Assembly: GCA_002409595.1 (NCBI GenBank)
Contig: DHNQ01000004.1
Span: 50,150-114,149, forward strand
Length of the DNA: 64,000 nucleotides
Reading direction: 5' to 3'
Source: Dysgonomonas sp. UBA5412
GTDB taxonomy: Bacteria; Bacteroidota; Bacteroidia; Bacteroidales; Dysgonomonadaceae
The notes beneath the pieces are model-generated. The model was not told the origin of the DNA, did no database searches, and saw only the letters and a list, made by a program, of their open reading frames with translations. Of the stretch, positions 1 through 8,766 are shown piece by piece (the stretch's first letter is position 1; the number at the start of each line of letters is the position of its first letter). The position numbers and the translations under genes were made by a program.

Positions 1-1
1 T

Positions 2-1999
2 TCGAGCGACAGACTCAAGGTGGAGCTCAAAAATATTGATCTTGCATACATCTTTCAAACATTAGCCATAGATGCTTTGCAGTTTGGAGGATATGCCTCA
101 GGCAGTCTATTTTTGTCCAGTATAGAGAAGAAGCCTTATATAAATACTCGTCTTCAGGTTGCCGATTTTAAATTTAACGGTGCTGAATTAGGTAATCTGA
201 ATCTGTTTAGCGAATTGGACGACGAAACCAATCAGGTAGTACTTGATGGACTTATTGTGAATAAAGAAAATAAGAAAACAAAGGTTGACGGACTGTTAGA
301 TCCTATAAAACAAAAGCTTTCTATATATTTTGAAGCCGACAGTATAGACATTTCTTTCCTTAACAAATATGCCGAATCGGTATTTCAGGGCATACAAGGG
401 CGAGGTACGGGTAATGTGCATCTGTATGGTAATTTTTCTGATGTTACGGTAGAAGGTAAAGCTTTTATACAAGAGGGATCTTTCGGAATTAATTTCCTTA
501 ATACGCGATATACATTTAGTGATACAATATATCTGAAAAAAGACCTGATTTATTTCAACGATATTACTCTGCGAGATCAATATAATAATACGGCTCGCGC
601 CAGCGGAAAGGTAGCTCACGACTATTTCAGCGACTTTATGTATATGGTAGATCTCACTGCTGATAAGTTTTTGGTATATAATGCCACTCCTAAACAGAAT
701 CCTTTGTTCTATGGCACTGTGTATGGCAGCGGAAATGGTTCTATCGGAGGTGATGAGAAGAAAGTGGATGTACATGTAAGTATGCGCACCGAAGAGAATA
801 CGCTTGTGCGTATGAACTTTATGGAAGAAACAGTTAATGAATATTCGTTCATTACTTACAAGCAGGATAATAATGCCGATACTGTCAAAGCATCGTCTAA
901 GCCTCTGCTTCCGGTGAAGAATGATACGGGAATGGAGATAAATCTTAATTTCTATATAGATGCTACGCCCGATGCTACGATAGAGATGGTGATGGATCCC
1001 GTTGGTGGAGACGTGTTGCGCGGTACGGGAAGCGGAGCTATGCAGTTTCAGTGGAATATGACGGGAGCACCACGCTTATATGGTACATATAATATCCAGA
1101 GGGGAAGCTATAATTTTACATTCCAACGTATAATGGAACGGCGCTTTACGATACAAGACGGGAGTAATGTGCAGTTTAGAGGCGATCCATTCGATGCTAC
1201 ATTAAACGTAAGTGCAATCTATAAAGTAAATGCTAGTTTGAGCGATTTGGATAAAACCTTGTCCGAATTGGTAGGACAAACTACCATACCTGTCAATTGT
1301 GTTTTGAATCTGGCAGGACCTCTTAAACAACCGACTGTCGGTTTGGATATTGCCTTACCATCTGCCGATGCGGAAGTAGAACGTCAGGTGAAGAGTATAA
1401 TTAATACCCAAGATGAAATAAATAAACAAGTAGCATTCTTGCTTATTATGTCGAAGTTTAAGACTCCAAATTTTGCGACTCCGGGAAATCAGACATCTGA
1501 TTTTGCCGCTTTCGCCTCCGCTACATTATCTAATCAGTTGACTAAAATAGTAAGTAAGATTGATAATCGTTGGCAATTGGGAACAAATATCCGTTATAGC
1601 GATGCGGATATGACTACTACCGAGGCTGAATTGCTGTTGTCGAGCCAATTGTTGGATAACCGATTGCTTATTAACGGAAATTTCGGATATCGTAACGATG
1701 TGGAGATGAAGAACGAAGCGATGATAACAGACGTGGATATTGAATATTTACTCAACAATGCAGGTACATGGCGCATAAAGGCTTACAACCATTATAACGA
1801 AAAATTCTTATATCTGAATCACAATACTCAAACTCAAGGTATCGGAGTTATTTATAAAAAGGACTTCGACACGCTATCCGAATTGTTTAAATATAAGAGA
1901 TTAGGCAGAAAAACGACTAATGACAGCATTGTGGCAACAATACCTGATTCTACAAAAAAAGGTAGCAGCCTGAGTCCATTTGTGAAGATAAAAAAATGA
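2..1999 (+). CDS. tamB: TamB/DUF490 translocation and assembly module protein, C-terminal part (partial)
   Basis: The reading frame is open to the left edge of the window, so this is the C-terminal 665 or so residues of a larger protein; a GTG at 20 is not a credible start. The sequence is a long run of beta-rich segments ending in the conserved TamB tail (around 330-600: repeated amphipathic strands, GDPFDATLNVSAIYKV, LSSQLLDNRLLINGNFGY). TamB family proteins span the periplasm and help move lipids or proteins to the outer membrane, usually with a BamA-like partner; that partner is not visible here. The stop codon overlaps the start of the next gene by 4 bases (ATGA), suggesting translational coupling. 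The assignment is by overall family pattern, without catalytic residues to check. Confidence 0.8.
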   Translation, partial: SSDRLKVELKNIDLAYIFQTLAIDALQFGGYASGSLFLSSIEKKPYINTRLQVADFKFNGAELGNLNLFSELDDETNQVVLDGLIVNKENKKTKVDGLLDPIKQKLSIYFEADSIDISFLNKYAESVFQGIQGRGTGNVHLYGNFSDVTVEGKAFIQEGSFGINFLNTRYTFSDTIYLKKDLIYFNDITLRDQYNNTARASGKVAHDYFSDFMYMVDLTADKFLVYNATPKQNPLFYGTVYGSGNGSIGGDEKKVDVHVSMRTEENTLVRMNFMEETVNEYSFITYKQDNNADTVKASSKPLLPVKNDTGMEINLNFYIDATPDATIEMVMDPVGGDVLRGTGSGAMQFQWNMTGAPRLYGTYNIQRGSYNFTFQRIMERRFTIQDGSNVQFRGDPFDATLNVSAIYKVNASLSDLDKTLSELVGQTTIPVNCVLNLAGPLKQPTVGLDIALPSADAEVERQVKSIINTQDEINKQVAFLLIMSKFKTPNFATPGNQTSDFAAFASATLSNQLTKIVSKIDNRWQLGTNIRYSDADMTTTEAELLLSSQLLDNRLLINGNFGYRNDVEMKNEAMITDVDIEYLLNNAGTWRIKAYNHYNEKFLYLNHNTQTQGIGVIYKKDFDTLSELFKYKRLGRKTTNDSIVATIPDSTKKGSSLSPFVKIKK

Positions 2000-3171
2000 G
2001 ATTGGACGAAGAACTGATAAATTTTGTATCCTTACACGAGCAGGATGATATCCATTATTTGGCTCTGCATGCAAGCAAATATCCCGATATAGATATACAA
2101 ATGGCTATCCGTCAAATATCTGGACGTAAGGTAGCTAAAGAAAAGATTCCGTCGTGGTATGCCAATAATCAGATTTTATATCCCAAGCATCTGTCGATGG
2201 AACAATGTTCGTCGGAGGCAACTGCCGTTTTTAAATCTTCGTTATGTAAAGGGGCTACAATGGCAGACCTTACGGGTGGCTTTGGGGTAGACTGTGCATT
2301 TCTATCTTCTGGCTTTCGGCAGAGTATCTATGTAGAGCAACAGACAGAGTTGACTGAAATAGCTTCGTACAACTTTAATGTGTTGGACTTGAACTCTATC
2401 TCTGTTGAGAATAGGGAAGCGACAGATTATTTGTCTTCTATGCAGCCGGTAGACCTTATTTATATAGATCCTGCACGGCGCGATGATTCGGGGCGAAAAA
2501 CGGTACTGATCGAAGATTGCACACCCAATATACTCGATATAGAAGAACTGTTGGACGATAAGGCTGCACAAACGATGATCAAGCTGTCGCCCATGCTGGA
2601 TATATCATTAGCTGCAAAGTCGTTAAAGTCTTTGTCCGATGTGTATATAATAAGCGTAGGCAATGAGTGCAAAGAGTTGTTGTTTGTAAAGAATAGAAAA
2701 TCAAATGCTTTGCAGTATCATTGTGTTAATATATATCAGGGTAAGACTGATGTGTTTAGCTTTAGCAAAGAGGATGAGGATGCGATAATATTAAGTTATA
2801 CTCCGTCGGTAGGTAAATATCTTTATGAGCCAAATTCATCTGTCTTGAAAGGGGGTGCATATAAGAGCATTGCTAAGAGGTTTTCGCTAAATAAACTTCA
2901 TCCAAGCAGCCATCTGTATACATCCGAAACCTTGGAGAATGATTTTCATGGGCGTAAATTTGAAGTAGAAGCTATCAGCTCATTTAGTAAAAAAGATCTG
3001 CAAACTAACCTTAAAGATATAAAGCAGGCAAATATTACAGTCCGTAATTTTCCTCTGTCAGTACAAGAAATCCGTAAAAAAACGGGACTGAAAGAGGGTG
3101 GGGATGTCTATATATTTGCTACCACCCTTTCGGATGAAAAGAAAGTGCTGATCATAACCCGTAAGGTGTAA
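1996..3171 (+). CDS. Class I SAM-dependent methyltransferase with THUMP-like domain
   Basis: 391 residues. The central part is a Rossmann methyltransferase: motif I is LTGGFGVDCAF near residue 94 and the acidic/DPARR segment DLIYIDPARRDDSGRK lies near 157. The C-terminal portion matches the THUMP-like domain found in Bacteroidota RNA methyltransferase relatives. The DPARR form of motif IV is typical of this clade and differs from the NPPY of N6-adenine enzymes. The target is probably RNA, but nothing in the sequence identifies it. The start codon overlaps the tamB stop, so the two genes are probably co-transcribed. It ends 24 bases from a convergent gene with no obvious terminator between them. 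Confidence 0.75.
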   Translation: MRLDEELINFVSLHEQDDIHYLALHASKYPDIDIQMAIRQISGRKVAKEKIPSWYANNQILYPKHLSMEQCSSEATAVFKSSLCKGATMADLTGGFGVDCAFLSSGFRQSIYVEQQTELTEIASYNFNVLDLNSISVENREATDYLSSMQPVDLIYIDPARRDDSGRKTVLIEDCTPNILDIEELLDDKAAQTMIKLSPMLDISLAAKSLKSLSDVYIISVGNECKELLFVKNRKSNALQYHCVNIYQGKTDVFSFSKEDEDAIILSYTPSVGKYLYEPNSSVLKGGAYKSIAKRFSLNKLHPSSHLYTSETLENDFHGRKFEVEAISSFSKKDLQTNLKDIKQANITVRNFPLSVQEIRKKTGLKEGGDVYIFATTLSDEKKVLIITRKV

Positions 3172-3195
3172 TTTTTTGCGTATCGTAACTCTCTT

Positions 3196-4452
3196 TTACT
3201 TATTTCTCGACTGTATGGATTGCATACCTATCAGGCTGTCATACCGTTGTCCGGTCGGGCGATAATATACATATACCGAATATTCGTTTTCGGTCTGATA
3301 ATAATTTCCTTCCACCTTTGCAGTCGAATACTTATCTCCTTCTTTTACAAGATACAAATAGTTATACAAACCTTGTTTCAGTAAGACAGAAAGACGATAG
3401 GCTCGCTTGTCGGTATCGTATATCATTTTGTATTTGTTTGTAAATGTATTATTTGTGAAATTTCCGTTTATGTAAATATCTTCTAACAACGGCTGATCCA
3501 TCGCCAAAGTGAAATTGGTGATAAAATAATCTGCCTCTGTGTCGGGCAATTCGCTATCATTATTATGAATTATAAATCGTCCGTTCTGATCCTGATCGTA
3601 ACTGTACGAACGGTTTGCACGCACCTTATCTGTTACGATATTCATTATGTAGTCGGGACGTTGATACTCTATGCTTTCCACATTCATTCCGCTATATCGA
3701 TAGCTCGATGTCTCGAAACGGCGGTATTCATTTCCGGCCTCGAATATCAGACTCTTGTTGTGACTATATATCAGTTTTCCCGGATTTATATATGTTGGTT
3801 TCAATATCAAACGCTCATTATCCAATCTGTTGTTTTGCAATGCAAAAACCATTATTTCCGTAAACGGATCGCGAATATTCATTCCCTGATACAGTATGTC
3901 GAACGATAGTTGCTGGTGGCTTTTGTTGGTGTCTATATCTGTGTTAGAAGTCACCGTAGGAGCTATTGTGATCAATTGATCTACTACCGAAAAGCATGCT
4001 GTGAGAAGTACATTGTCAGGGTCACTGTCATCATATACTTCAACCACATAATTTCCGGATAACTTTACGCCAGCATCCCTGTTGGGGATAGTCAGATCGA
4101 AATGCGTATACTCCACATTTGTGTTTACCGATGGCGCATAGCTGTCGATCGGATTATCATTAAAACCATCCAGATAGTCTATTTCAGCTATGCCCTTGCT
4201 CCGTTTCCAATAAGCATCGCAATGGAAAAGGCGATACCTTAGTCTGTCGAAAGAGTTGTCCGATATGCGATCGAACCCGATCTGTATATAATCTCCACTG
4301 TTGAGATTGATGACGGGTGTGAGATTCCAATTACCGTTTCGGCTTACTCGTATGGTCTGTATTTCGGGAGAAATAGCCTGCGTATGATATGTTTGAGCAT
4401 ACGATATGCCGCAAGTGAGTAAAATAATTATTATTGATACCAGTCTGTTCAT
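3196..4452 (-). CDS. Type IX secretion system plug protein (former DUF5103)
   Basis: 418 residues starting with a signal peptide (MNRLVSIIIILLTCGISYAQ). The N-terminal region (about 20-150) has the features of the family once called DUF5103, now described as the T9SS plug: IRVSRNGNWNLTPVINLNSGDYIQIGFDRIS, then an LFHCDAYW motif. The family member studied structurally sits in the lumen of the SprA outer-membrane translocon and closes it when no cargo is passing. A secreted protease with a T9SS-like tail lies later in this window (41863-43707), which fits a working T9SS. The gene stands alone between yebC and the convergent methyltransferase. Confidence 0.75.
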   Translation of the reverse strand: MNRLVSIIIILLTCGISYAQTYHTQAISPEIQTIRVSRNGNWNLTPVINLNSGDYIQIGFDRISDNSFDRLRYRLFHCDAYWKRSKGIAEIDYLDGFNDNPIDSYAPSVNTNVEYTHFDLTIPNRDAGVKLSGNYVVEVYDDSDPDNVLLTACFSVVDQLITIAPTVTSNTDIDTNKSHQQLSFDILYQGMNIRDPFTEIMVFALQNNRLDNERLILKPTYINPGKLIYSHNKSLIFEAGNEYRRFETSSYRYSGMNVESIEYQRPDYIMNIVTDKVRANRSYSYDQDQNGRFIIHNNDSELPDTEADYFITNFTLAMDQPLLEDIYINGNFTNNTFTNKYKMIYDTDKRAYRLSVLLKQGLYNYLYLVKEGDKYSTAKVEGNYYQTENEYSVYVYYRPTGQRYDSLIGMQSIQSRNK

Positions 4453-4508
4453 TGGCTTTAGCTTTGTCGTATTAAAGTAATAATATCATTTTCACAAATG
4501 TAATAAAA

Positions 4509-4536
4509 AAACTGCAAGGAACATTCCTCGCAGTTT
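4509..4536 (-). terminator. Rho-independent terminator after yebC
   Basis: Arms AAACTGC/GCAGTTT and AGGAA/TTCCT surround a 2-base loop, with one A-C mismatch in the stem. Read on the minus strand the hairpin is followed by TTTTTTATT. It sits 32 bases past the yebC stop. Confidence 0.8.
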
Positions 4537-4568
4537 CTCTGTATGTTGTATATAGAACGAAGCACTTA

Positions 4569-5297
4569 TTACTCTTCGTCAAAGTCTTCTTTCATATTAT
4601 GAAATACGTTCTGAACGTCGTCATCTTCTTCAAACTTATCCAACAGTTTTTGTATCTGCTCCTGTTGTTCCTTTGTAACCTCTTTCAAGTCGTTAGGAAT
4701 ACGTTCAAATTCGGCACTGTGTATTTCAAACCCGTTTTCTTCCAAATATTTTTGTATTTCCGAATAAGATTTGAACTCACCGTATAATATTATATCCTCT
4801 TCGTCGTGTTCCACTTCGTCTACACCATAGTCGATAAGCTCCAATTCCAGATCTTCGAGCGAAACGCCTTCTTTAGGAGCTATTTTGAATACACATTTAT
4901 GATCGAAAAGAAATTCGAGACTACCCGAAGTGCCAAGCGATCCATTGTTTTTATTGAAGTAGCTGCGCACATTAGCCACAGTACGAGTAGGGTTGTCTGT
5001 CGCTGTTTCTACAACTATTGCGATTCCAAATGGTCCATATCCCTCATAAACTACTTCTTTAAAGTCGGCTTCATCCTTCGATGTGGCTTTCTTTATGGCA
5101 CGCTCTACGTTTTCCTTAGGCATGTTTTCTTTCTTTGCCTGCTGCACTAATACACGTAAACGCGGATTGGTATCAGGATCGGGTCCACCGTCTTTGGCTG
5201 CAATCGTAATCTGTCTTCCTATCTTAGTAAACACGCGGGCCATATTTCCCCAACGTTTCATTTTTGTCGCTTTACGGTATTCGAACGCTCTTCCCAT
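4569..5297 (-). CDS. yebC: YebC/PmpR (TACO1) family protein
   Basis: 242 residues, the usual family length. It opens with MGRAFEYRKATKMKRWGNMA, carries the signature GPDPDTNPRLRVLVQQAKKENMPKENVERAIKKA (about 38-71), and then the GYGPFGIAI and TDNPTRTVANVR blocks. Family members have been described both as DNA-binding regulators and as ribosome-associated factors that ease translation of difficult sequences; the sequence alone does not decide between these. It lies 114 bases downstream of pheT on the same strand but has its own candidate -7 element and its own terminator, so it may be expressed separately. Confidence 0.9.
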   Translation of the reverse strand: MGRAFEYRKATKMKRWGNMARVFTKIGRQITIAAKDGGPDPDTNPRLRVLVQQAKKENMPKENVERAIKKATSKDEADFKEVVYEGYGPFGIAIVVETATDNPTRTVANVRSYFNKNNGSLGTSGSLEFLFDHKCVFKIAPKEGVSLEDLELELIDYGVDEVEHDEEDIILYGEFKSYSEIQKYLEENGFEIHSAEFERIPNDLKEVTKEQQEQIQKLLDKFEEDDDVQNVFHNMKEDFDEE

Positions 5298-5335
5298 AAT
5301 GTATTATAATCAATCGTTTATTCTTTTTTGCATGG

Positions 5336-5343
5336 CAAAAGTA
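5336..5343 (-). promoter_or_regulatory. Candidate -7 promoter element for yebC
   Basis: On the minus strand this reads TACTTTTG, matching the Bacteroidota -7 consensus TAnnTTTG, 38 bases before the yebC start. No TTG was found at the expected upstream distance. Confidence 0.4.
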
Positions 5344-5411
5344 GCAAAAATATCGGATATTAAAAAGATATTACTCCCTAGCTATTGTTCTGCTATTCAA
5401 TTAAATTTTAT

Positions 5412-7880
5412 TTATCGTAGTTGTGCTCCCAACTCGCTTTCAAGCGATTTTTGAATCTTCTGCATTATAGCATCTATCTGTTTGTCATTGAGTGTCTTCT
5501 CACTATCCTGCAAAACAAAATTTACAGCATAAGATTTTTTGCCCTCAGGAAGGTTTTTGCCTTCATACACGTCAAACAAAGTCACATCTTTGAGCAATTT
5601 TTTTTCAGTCTTATAAGCTATTTTCTCTATTTGGTCGAATAGGATATTCTTGTCCAACAACAACGCTAAGTCGCGTCTTACTGCCGGAAATTTAGAAAGC
5701 TCGGTATATGTAATGCTGTGCTTTTTGATTTCTTTCATCAGTTGATTCCAGTTCAATTCAGCAAAGTATACCTCTACGTTTATATCAAATGCTTTAAGAA
5801 GCTTCTTGCTTACAATGCCCAACGTGCCCAACGATTTGCCTTTGCCCTTAGCCTGAATGTCGATGGCAGTACTGAATATCTGGTTCGAGAATTGAATGTA
5901 TTCATATTTGTTTTCCGAAATTCCCAAACGTTTAAATATATTCTCTACGTGTGCTTTGAGTTGAAAAACAGACGCTTTTTCGTCGACAGTAGCCCAACTG
6001 TTGTCAATGCTGTTGCCACTAAGCCATAGTCCCAGATGAAACTCTTCATCGTATTCTTTTAGCGGCTCTCCCTCGGTTTTCTTTTCGGCATCGAAGAAAT
6101 AACAGTTTCCAAATTCATAAAATCTGATATCCGGATTCTGGCGGTTACGATTGTAAGCAATACTTTCCAATCCTCCGAAAAGTAAAGTCTGACGCATCAC
6201 ATTCAGGTCTGTACTCAGCGGGTTTAACAATCGGACGCATTGCGATGCCGGATATACCTCTGAGTCGGTATAATATGCCTCTTTAGTAAGAGAATTGTTC
6301 ATTATCTCATTAAAGCCATTGCCCGTAAGCTGCTCGGCAACCAGATTTTGGAGGTCATAACTTTTGTCTGTATCAGTTTCGTACGAAAGATTCGATTTTA
6401 AGCTTTCGCCCAACTCTATATTGTTGTATCCATATACTCTCAATATATCTTCTATCACATCCACATCACGAAGTACATCTACTCTGTATGTCGGTATCTC
6501 CAGCGTAAGCATTTCTTCGTTTTCCGAAACTATATTTATCTCCAAGCTGTCGAGAATAGATTTTACAGTATTACAGTCTATGTCTTTTCCTATCAGTGAA
6601 TTTATTCTGCTATACGATACCTCTACCACCGGTTTTTGAATCGGAGTAGGGTATATGTCTTGTATCTCGCCCACTACTTCACCTCCTGCAATCTCTTGTA
6701 TCAGAAGCGCAGTATATTTCAATATCTGTACAGTATCATTAGGGTCACAGCCTCTTTCGAAACGGAAAGAAGAATCAGTATTCAAACCATGTCGGCGTGC
6801 TGTTTTTCTTATCCATGTCGGATTAAAATACGCACATTCCAAGAATATATCGGTAGTGCTTTCCGTAACACCTGATTTGAGTCCTCCGAATACACCTCCG
6901 ATACACATACCTTCCTTGTCGTTGCATATCATAAGGTCGCGGTCGCTCAGCGTACGTTCTTGTTCGTCAAGTGTCACAAACTTAGTTCCCTCAGGTAGTG
7001 TTTTTACAATCACCTCACCGCCCGAAATTTGTGCAACATCAAAGGCGTGTAAAGGATGTCCCAGTCCATGCAGTACATAGTTTGTAATATCTACTACATT
7101 ATTGATCGGGCGCAGACCTATAAGCATAAGCCGGTCTTTTAGCCAGTCGGGGCTTTCTGCCACTTTTACTCCTTGTATGGTAACTCCGGTATAACGAGGG
7201 CAGGCCTCACTGTTTTCTACCTTTACCGAAATACCTTTAGCCGAAAGATTGTTAATTTTGAAATTATCTACCGAAGGTTTGATCAATTTGCCTCTCAGTT
7301 TGTTTTGGTGCAGATAAGCATCCAAATCACGTGCTACACCATAGTGTGAAGCACCGTCGATACGATTGGGCGTAATATCTACTTCCAACACATAATCGCT
7401 CTTTATATTATAATACTCGCGCGCAGGAGTGCCCGGTTTTGCCTCGGCGGGAAGCACGATAATGCCGTCGTGGCTTGTGCCTATTCCTATTTCGTCTTCG
7501 GCACAGATCATACCAAACGACTCTACTCCTCTGATTTTGGTCTTCTTAATTGTAAAAGAATCATCTCCCGAATATAATTTCGTACCCACTACCGCTACCA
7601 CAACTTTTTGTCCGGCAGCTACATTGGCAGCACCACAAACTATTTGCAAAGGTTCGTTTTCGCCAACATTTACGGTTGTTATATGCAAATGATCCGAGTC
7701 GGGATGGTCTGTACATGTTAGTACTTCTCCGATAACAAGACCTTGCAGTCCGCCTTTTATGGTTTCTACTTCTTCTACACCGCCCGTTTCTAATCCGAGA
7801 GATGTTAATGCAGCCGATGTTTCCTCAGGCGACAAATCGAAATCAAGATAGTCTTTTAGCCAATTGTACGAAATGTTCAT
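5412..7880 (-). CDS. pheT: Phenylalanine--tRNA ligase beta subunit
   Basis: 822 residues from the ATG at 7880. A start 13 codons upstream is possible, but the family begins MNISYNWLKDYLDFDLSPEE as here. Order of domains: B1 and a tRNA-binding OB fold (about 40-150, HPDSDHLHITTVNVG), B3/B4 (about 215-380, with the editing-pocket region HPLHAFD and GVFGG), B5 (about 405-470), the catalytic-like core (about 490-690), and the C-terminal ferredoxin-fold anticodon-binding domain (about 730-822, SKFPAVRRDLALLLD). With the alpha subunit PheS, not in this window, it charges tRNA-Phe. A -7 element lies 37 bases upstream of the chosen start. Confidence 0.95.
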   Translation of the reverse strand: MNISYNWLKDYLDFDLSPEETSAALTSLGLETGGVEEVETIKGGLQGLVIGEVLTCTDHPDSDHLHITTVNVGENEPLQIVCGAANVAAGQKVVVAVVGTKLYSGDDSFTIKKTKIRGVESFGMICAEDEIGIGTSHDGIIVLPAEAKPGTPAREYYNIKSDYVLEVDITPNRIDGASHYGVARDLDAYLHQNKLRGKLIKPSVDNFKINNLSAKGISVKVENSEACPRYTGVTIQGVKVAESPDWLKDRLMLIGLRPINNVVDITNYVLHGLGHPLHAFDVAQISGGEVIVKTLPEGTKFVTLDEQERTLSDRDLMICNDKEGMCIGGVFGGLKSGVTESTTDIFLECAYFNPTWIRKTARRHGLNTDSSFRFERGCDPNDTVQILKYTALLIQEIAGGEVVGEIQDIYPTPIQKPVVEVSYSRINSLIGKDIDCNTVKSILDSLEINIVSENEEMLTLEIPTYRVDVLRDVDVIEDILRVYGYNNIELGESLKSNLSYETDTDKSYDLQNLVAEQLTGNGFNEIMNNSLTKEAYYTDSEVYPASQCVRLLNPLSTDLNVMRQTLLFGGLESIAYNRNRQNPDIRFYEFGNCYFFDAEKKTEGEPLKEYDEEFHLGLWLSGNSIDNSWATVDEKASVFQLKAHVENIFKRLGISENKYEYIQFSNQIFSTAIDIQAKGKGKSLGTLGIVSKKLLKAFDINVEVYFAELNWNQLMKEIKKHSITYTELSKFPAVRRDLALLLDKNILFDQIEKIAYKTEKKLLKDVTLFDVYEGKNLPEGKKSYAVNFVLQDSEKTLNDKQIDAIMQKIQKSLESELGAQLR

Positions 7881-7916
7881 TATATGATGATTTTTTATAT
7901 TTTCAAAAAAGTTTCC

Positions 7917-7924
7917 CAAAAATA
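7917..7924 (-). promoter_or_regulatory. Candidate -7 promoter element for pheT
   Basis: Reads TATTTTTG on the minus strand, an exact TAnnTTTG match. It overlaps the alternative upstream start of pheT, which supports the downstream ATG at 7880 as the real start. Confidence 0.45.
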
Positions 7925-8071
7925 CAAAATATATTTTAGTTAAGAGTTAAAGCCTCATTCCAAGATTCTAAAATTTCGGACTATCTCTATTATTTCATCA
8001 ATATATTAATTCGGATTGACGAGAAAAAGAAAAAATATCATTTTTTTAGTCTTAGGTTTTTTAACAAATAG

Positions 8072-8101
8072 TTGAATTATTGAAAAAAAATCTTATTTTT
8101 G
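8072..8101 (+). promoter_or_regulatory. Promoter of the nfeD-flotillin operon
   Basis: TTG at 8072-8074 and TATTTTTG at 8094-8101 are separated by 19 bases, fitting the Bacteroidota -33/-7 arrangement. The start codon of the first gene follows 45 bases later. Confidence 0.6.
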
Positions 8102-8146
8102 TATATACTAAGTTTCCAATATTTACCTTATTAAAATAAAACAACT

Positions 8147-8722
8147 ATGAAAGAGTTTTTTGCAACGATGGATGCTACCCAACAGTTCTATTGGTATGTA
8201 GCTATTGCAGCAAGTGTTGTGTTTATTATACAAACAATTATGACCTTTGTGGGTGCTGATACCGATACGGGTATTGATGCCGACTTCGATGGTAATCTGG
8301 ATGGAGTGGATTCGCCTTTCCAATTGTTCTCGTTGCGCAATCTGGTTAACTTCTTGTTAGGTTTCGGATGGACGGGTGCTTCATTATACAACTCGTTCGA
8401 CAATAAAATTGTATTAGGTATTGTTGCCTTTTTGGTAGGATCTCTCTTTATTGTTGTTTTCTTTCTTATTATGAGAGCGTTGATGAAACTGTCGGAGGAT
8501 AATACATTCGATATAAAGGATACGATCGGTAAGACGGCTGATGTGTACATGAATATTCCCGCAGCCAAAGGAGGCAAAGGTAAAATCTTTGTAAGCATCA
8601 AAGGTTCTACACACGAACTGCCTGCCATAACGTCTTCAAATGACGATCTCAAAAGTGGTTCGCTTGTTATTATCGAAGCCATAGAAGGAGATATACTGCT
8701 GGTTTCTCCGCTGAATAAGTAA
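8147..8722 (+). CDS. NfeD-like membrane protein
   Basis: 191 residues. There is a short N-terminal segment, a first membrane helix (about 15-34, WYVAIAASVVFIIQTIMTFV), an acidic loop (GADTDTGIDADFDGNLDGVD), two further helices (about 64-80 and 88-112) and a C-terminal OB-fold-like domain (about 120-190, IGKTADVYMNIPAAKGGKGKIFVSI). This is the compact NfeD type that accompanies flotillin genes, as in the Bacillus YuaF-YuaG pair. The flotillin gene follows 44 bases downstream on the same strand, so the two products probably form a membrane-microdomain complex. Confidence 0.75.
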   Translation: MKEFFATMDATQQFYWYVAIAASVVFIIQTIMTFVGADTDTGIDADFDGNLDGVDSPFQLFSLRNLVNFLLGFGWTGASLYNSFDNKIVLGIVAFLVGSLFIVVFFLIMRALMKLSEDNTFDIKDTIGKTADVYMNIPAAKGGKGKIFVSIKGSTHELPAITSSNDDLKSGSLVIIEAIEGDILLVSPLNK

Positions 8723-8766
8723 ATTATATTATTCTATAAATTTAAATCTTAAAAACTTTATTAATT

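Noticed and set aside
296..775. A 159-codon frame opposite tamB
   Set aside because: Antisense to a continuous beta-rich family member; no motif or ribosome-binding signal.
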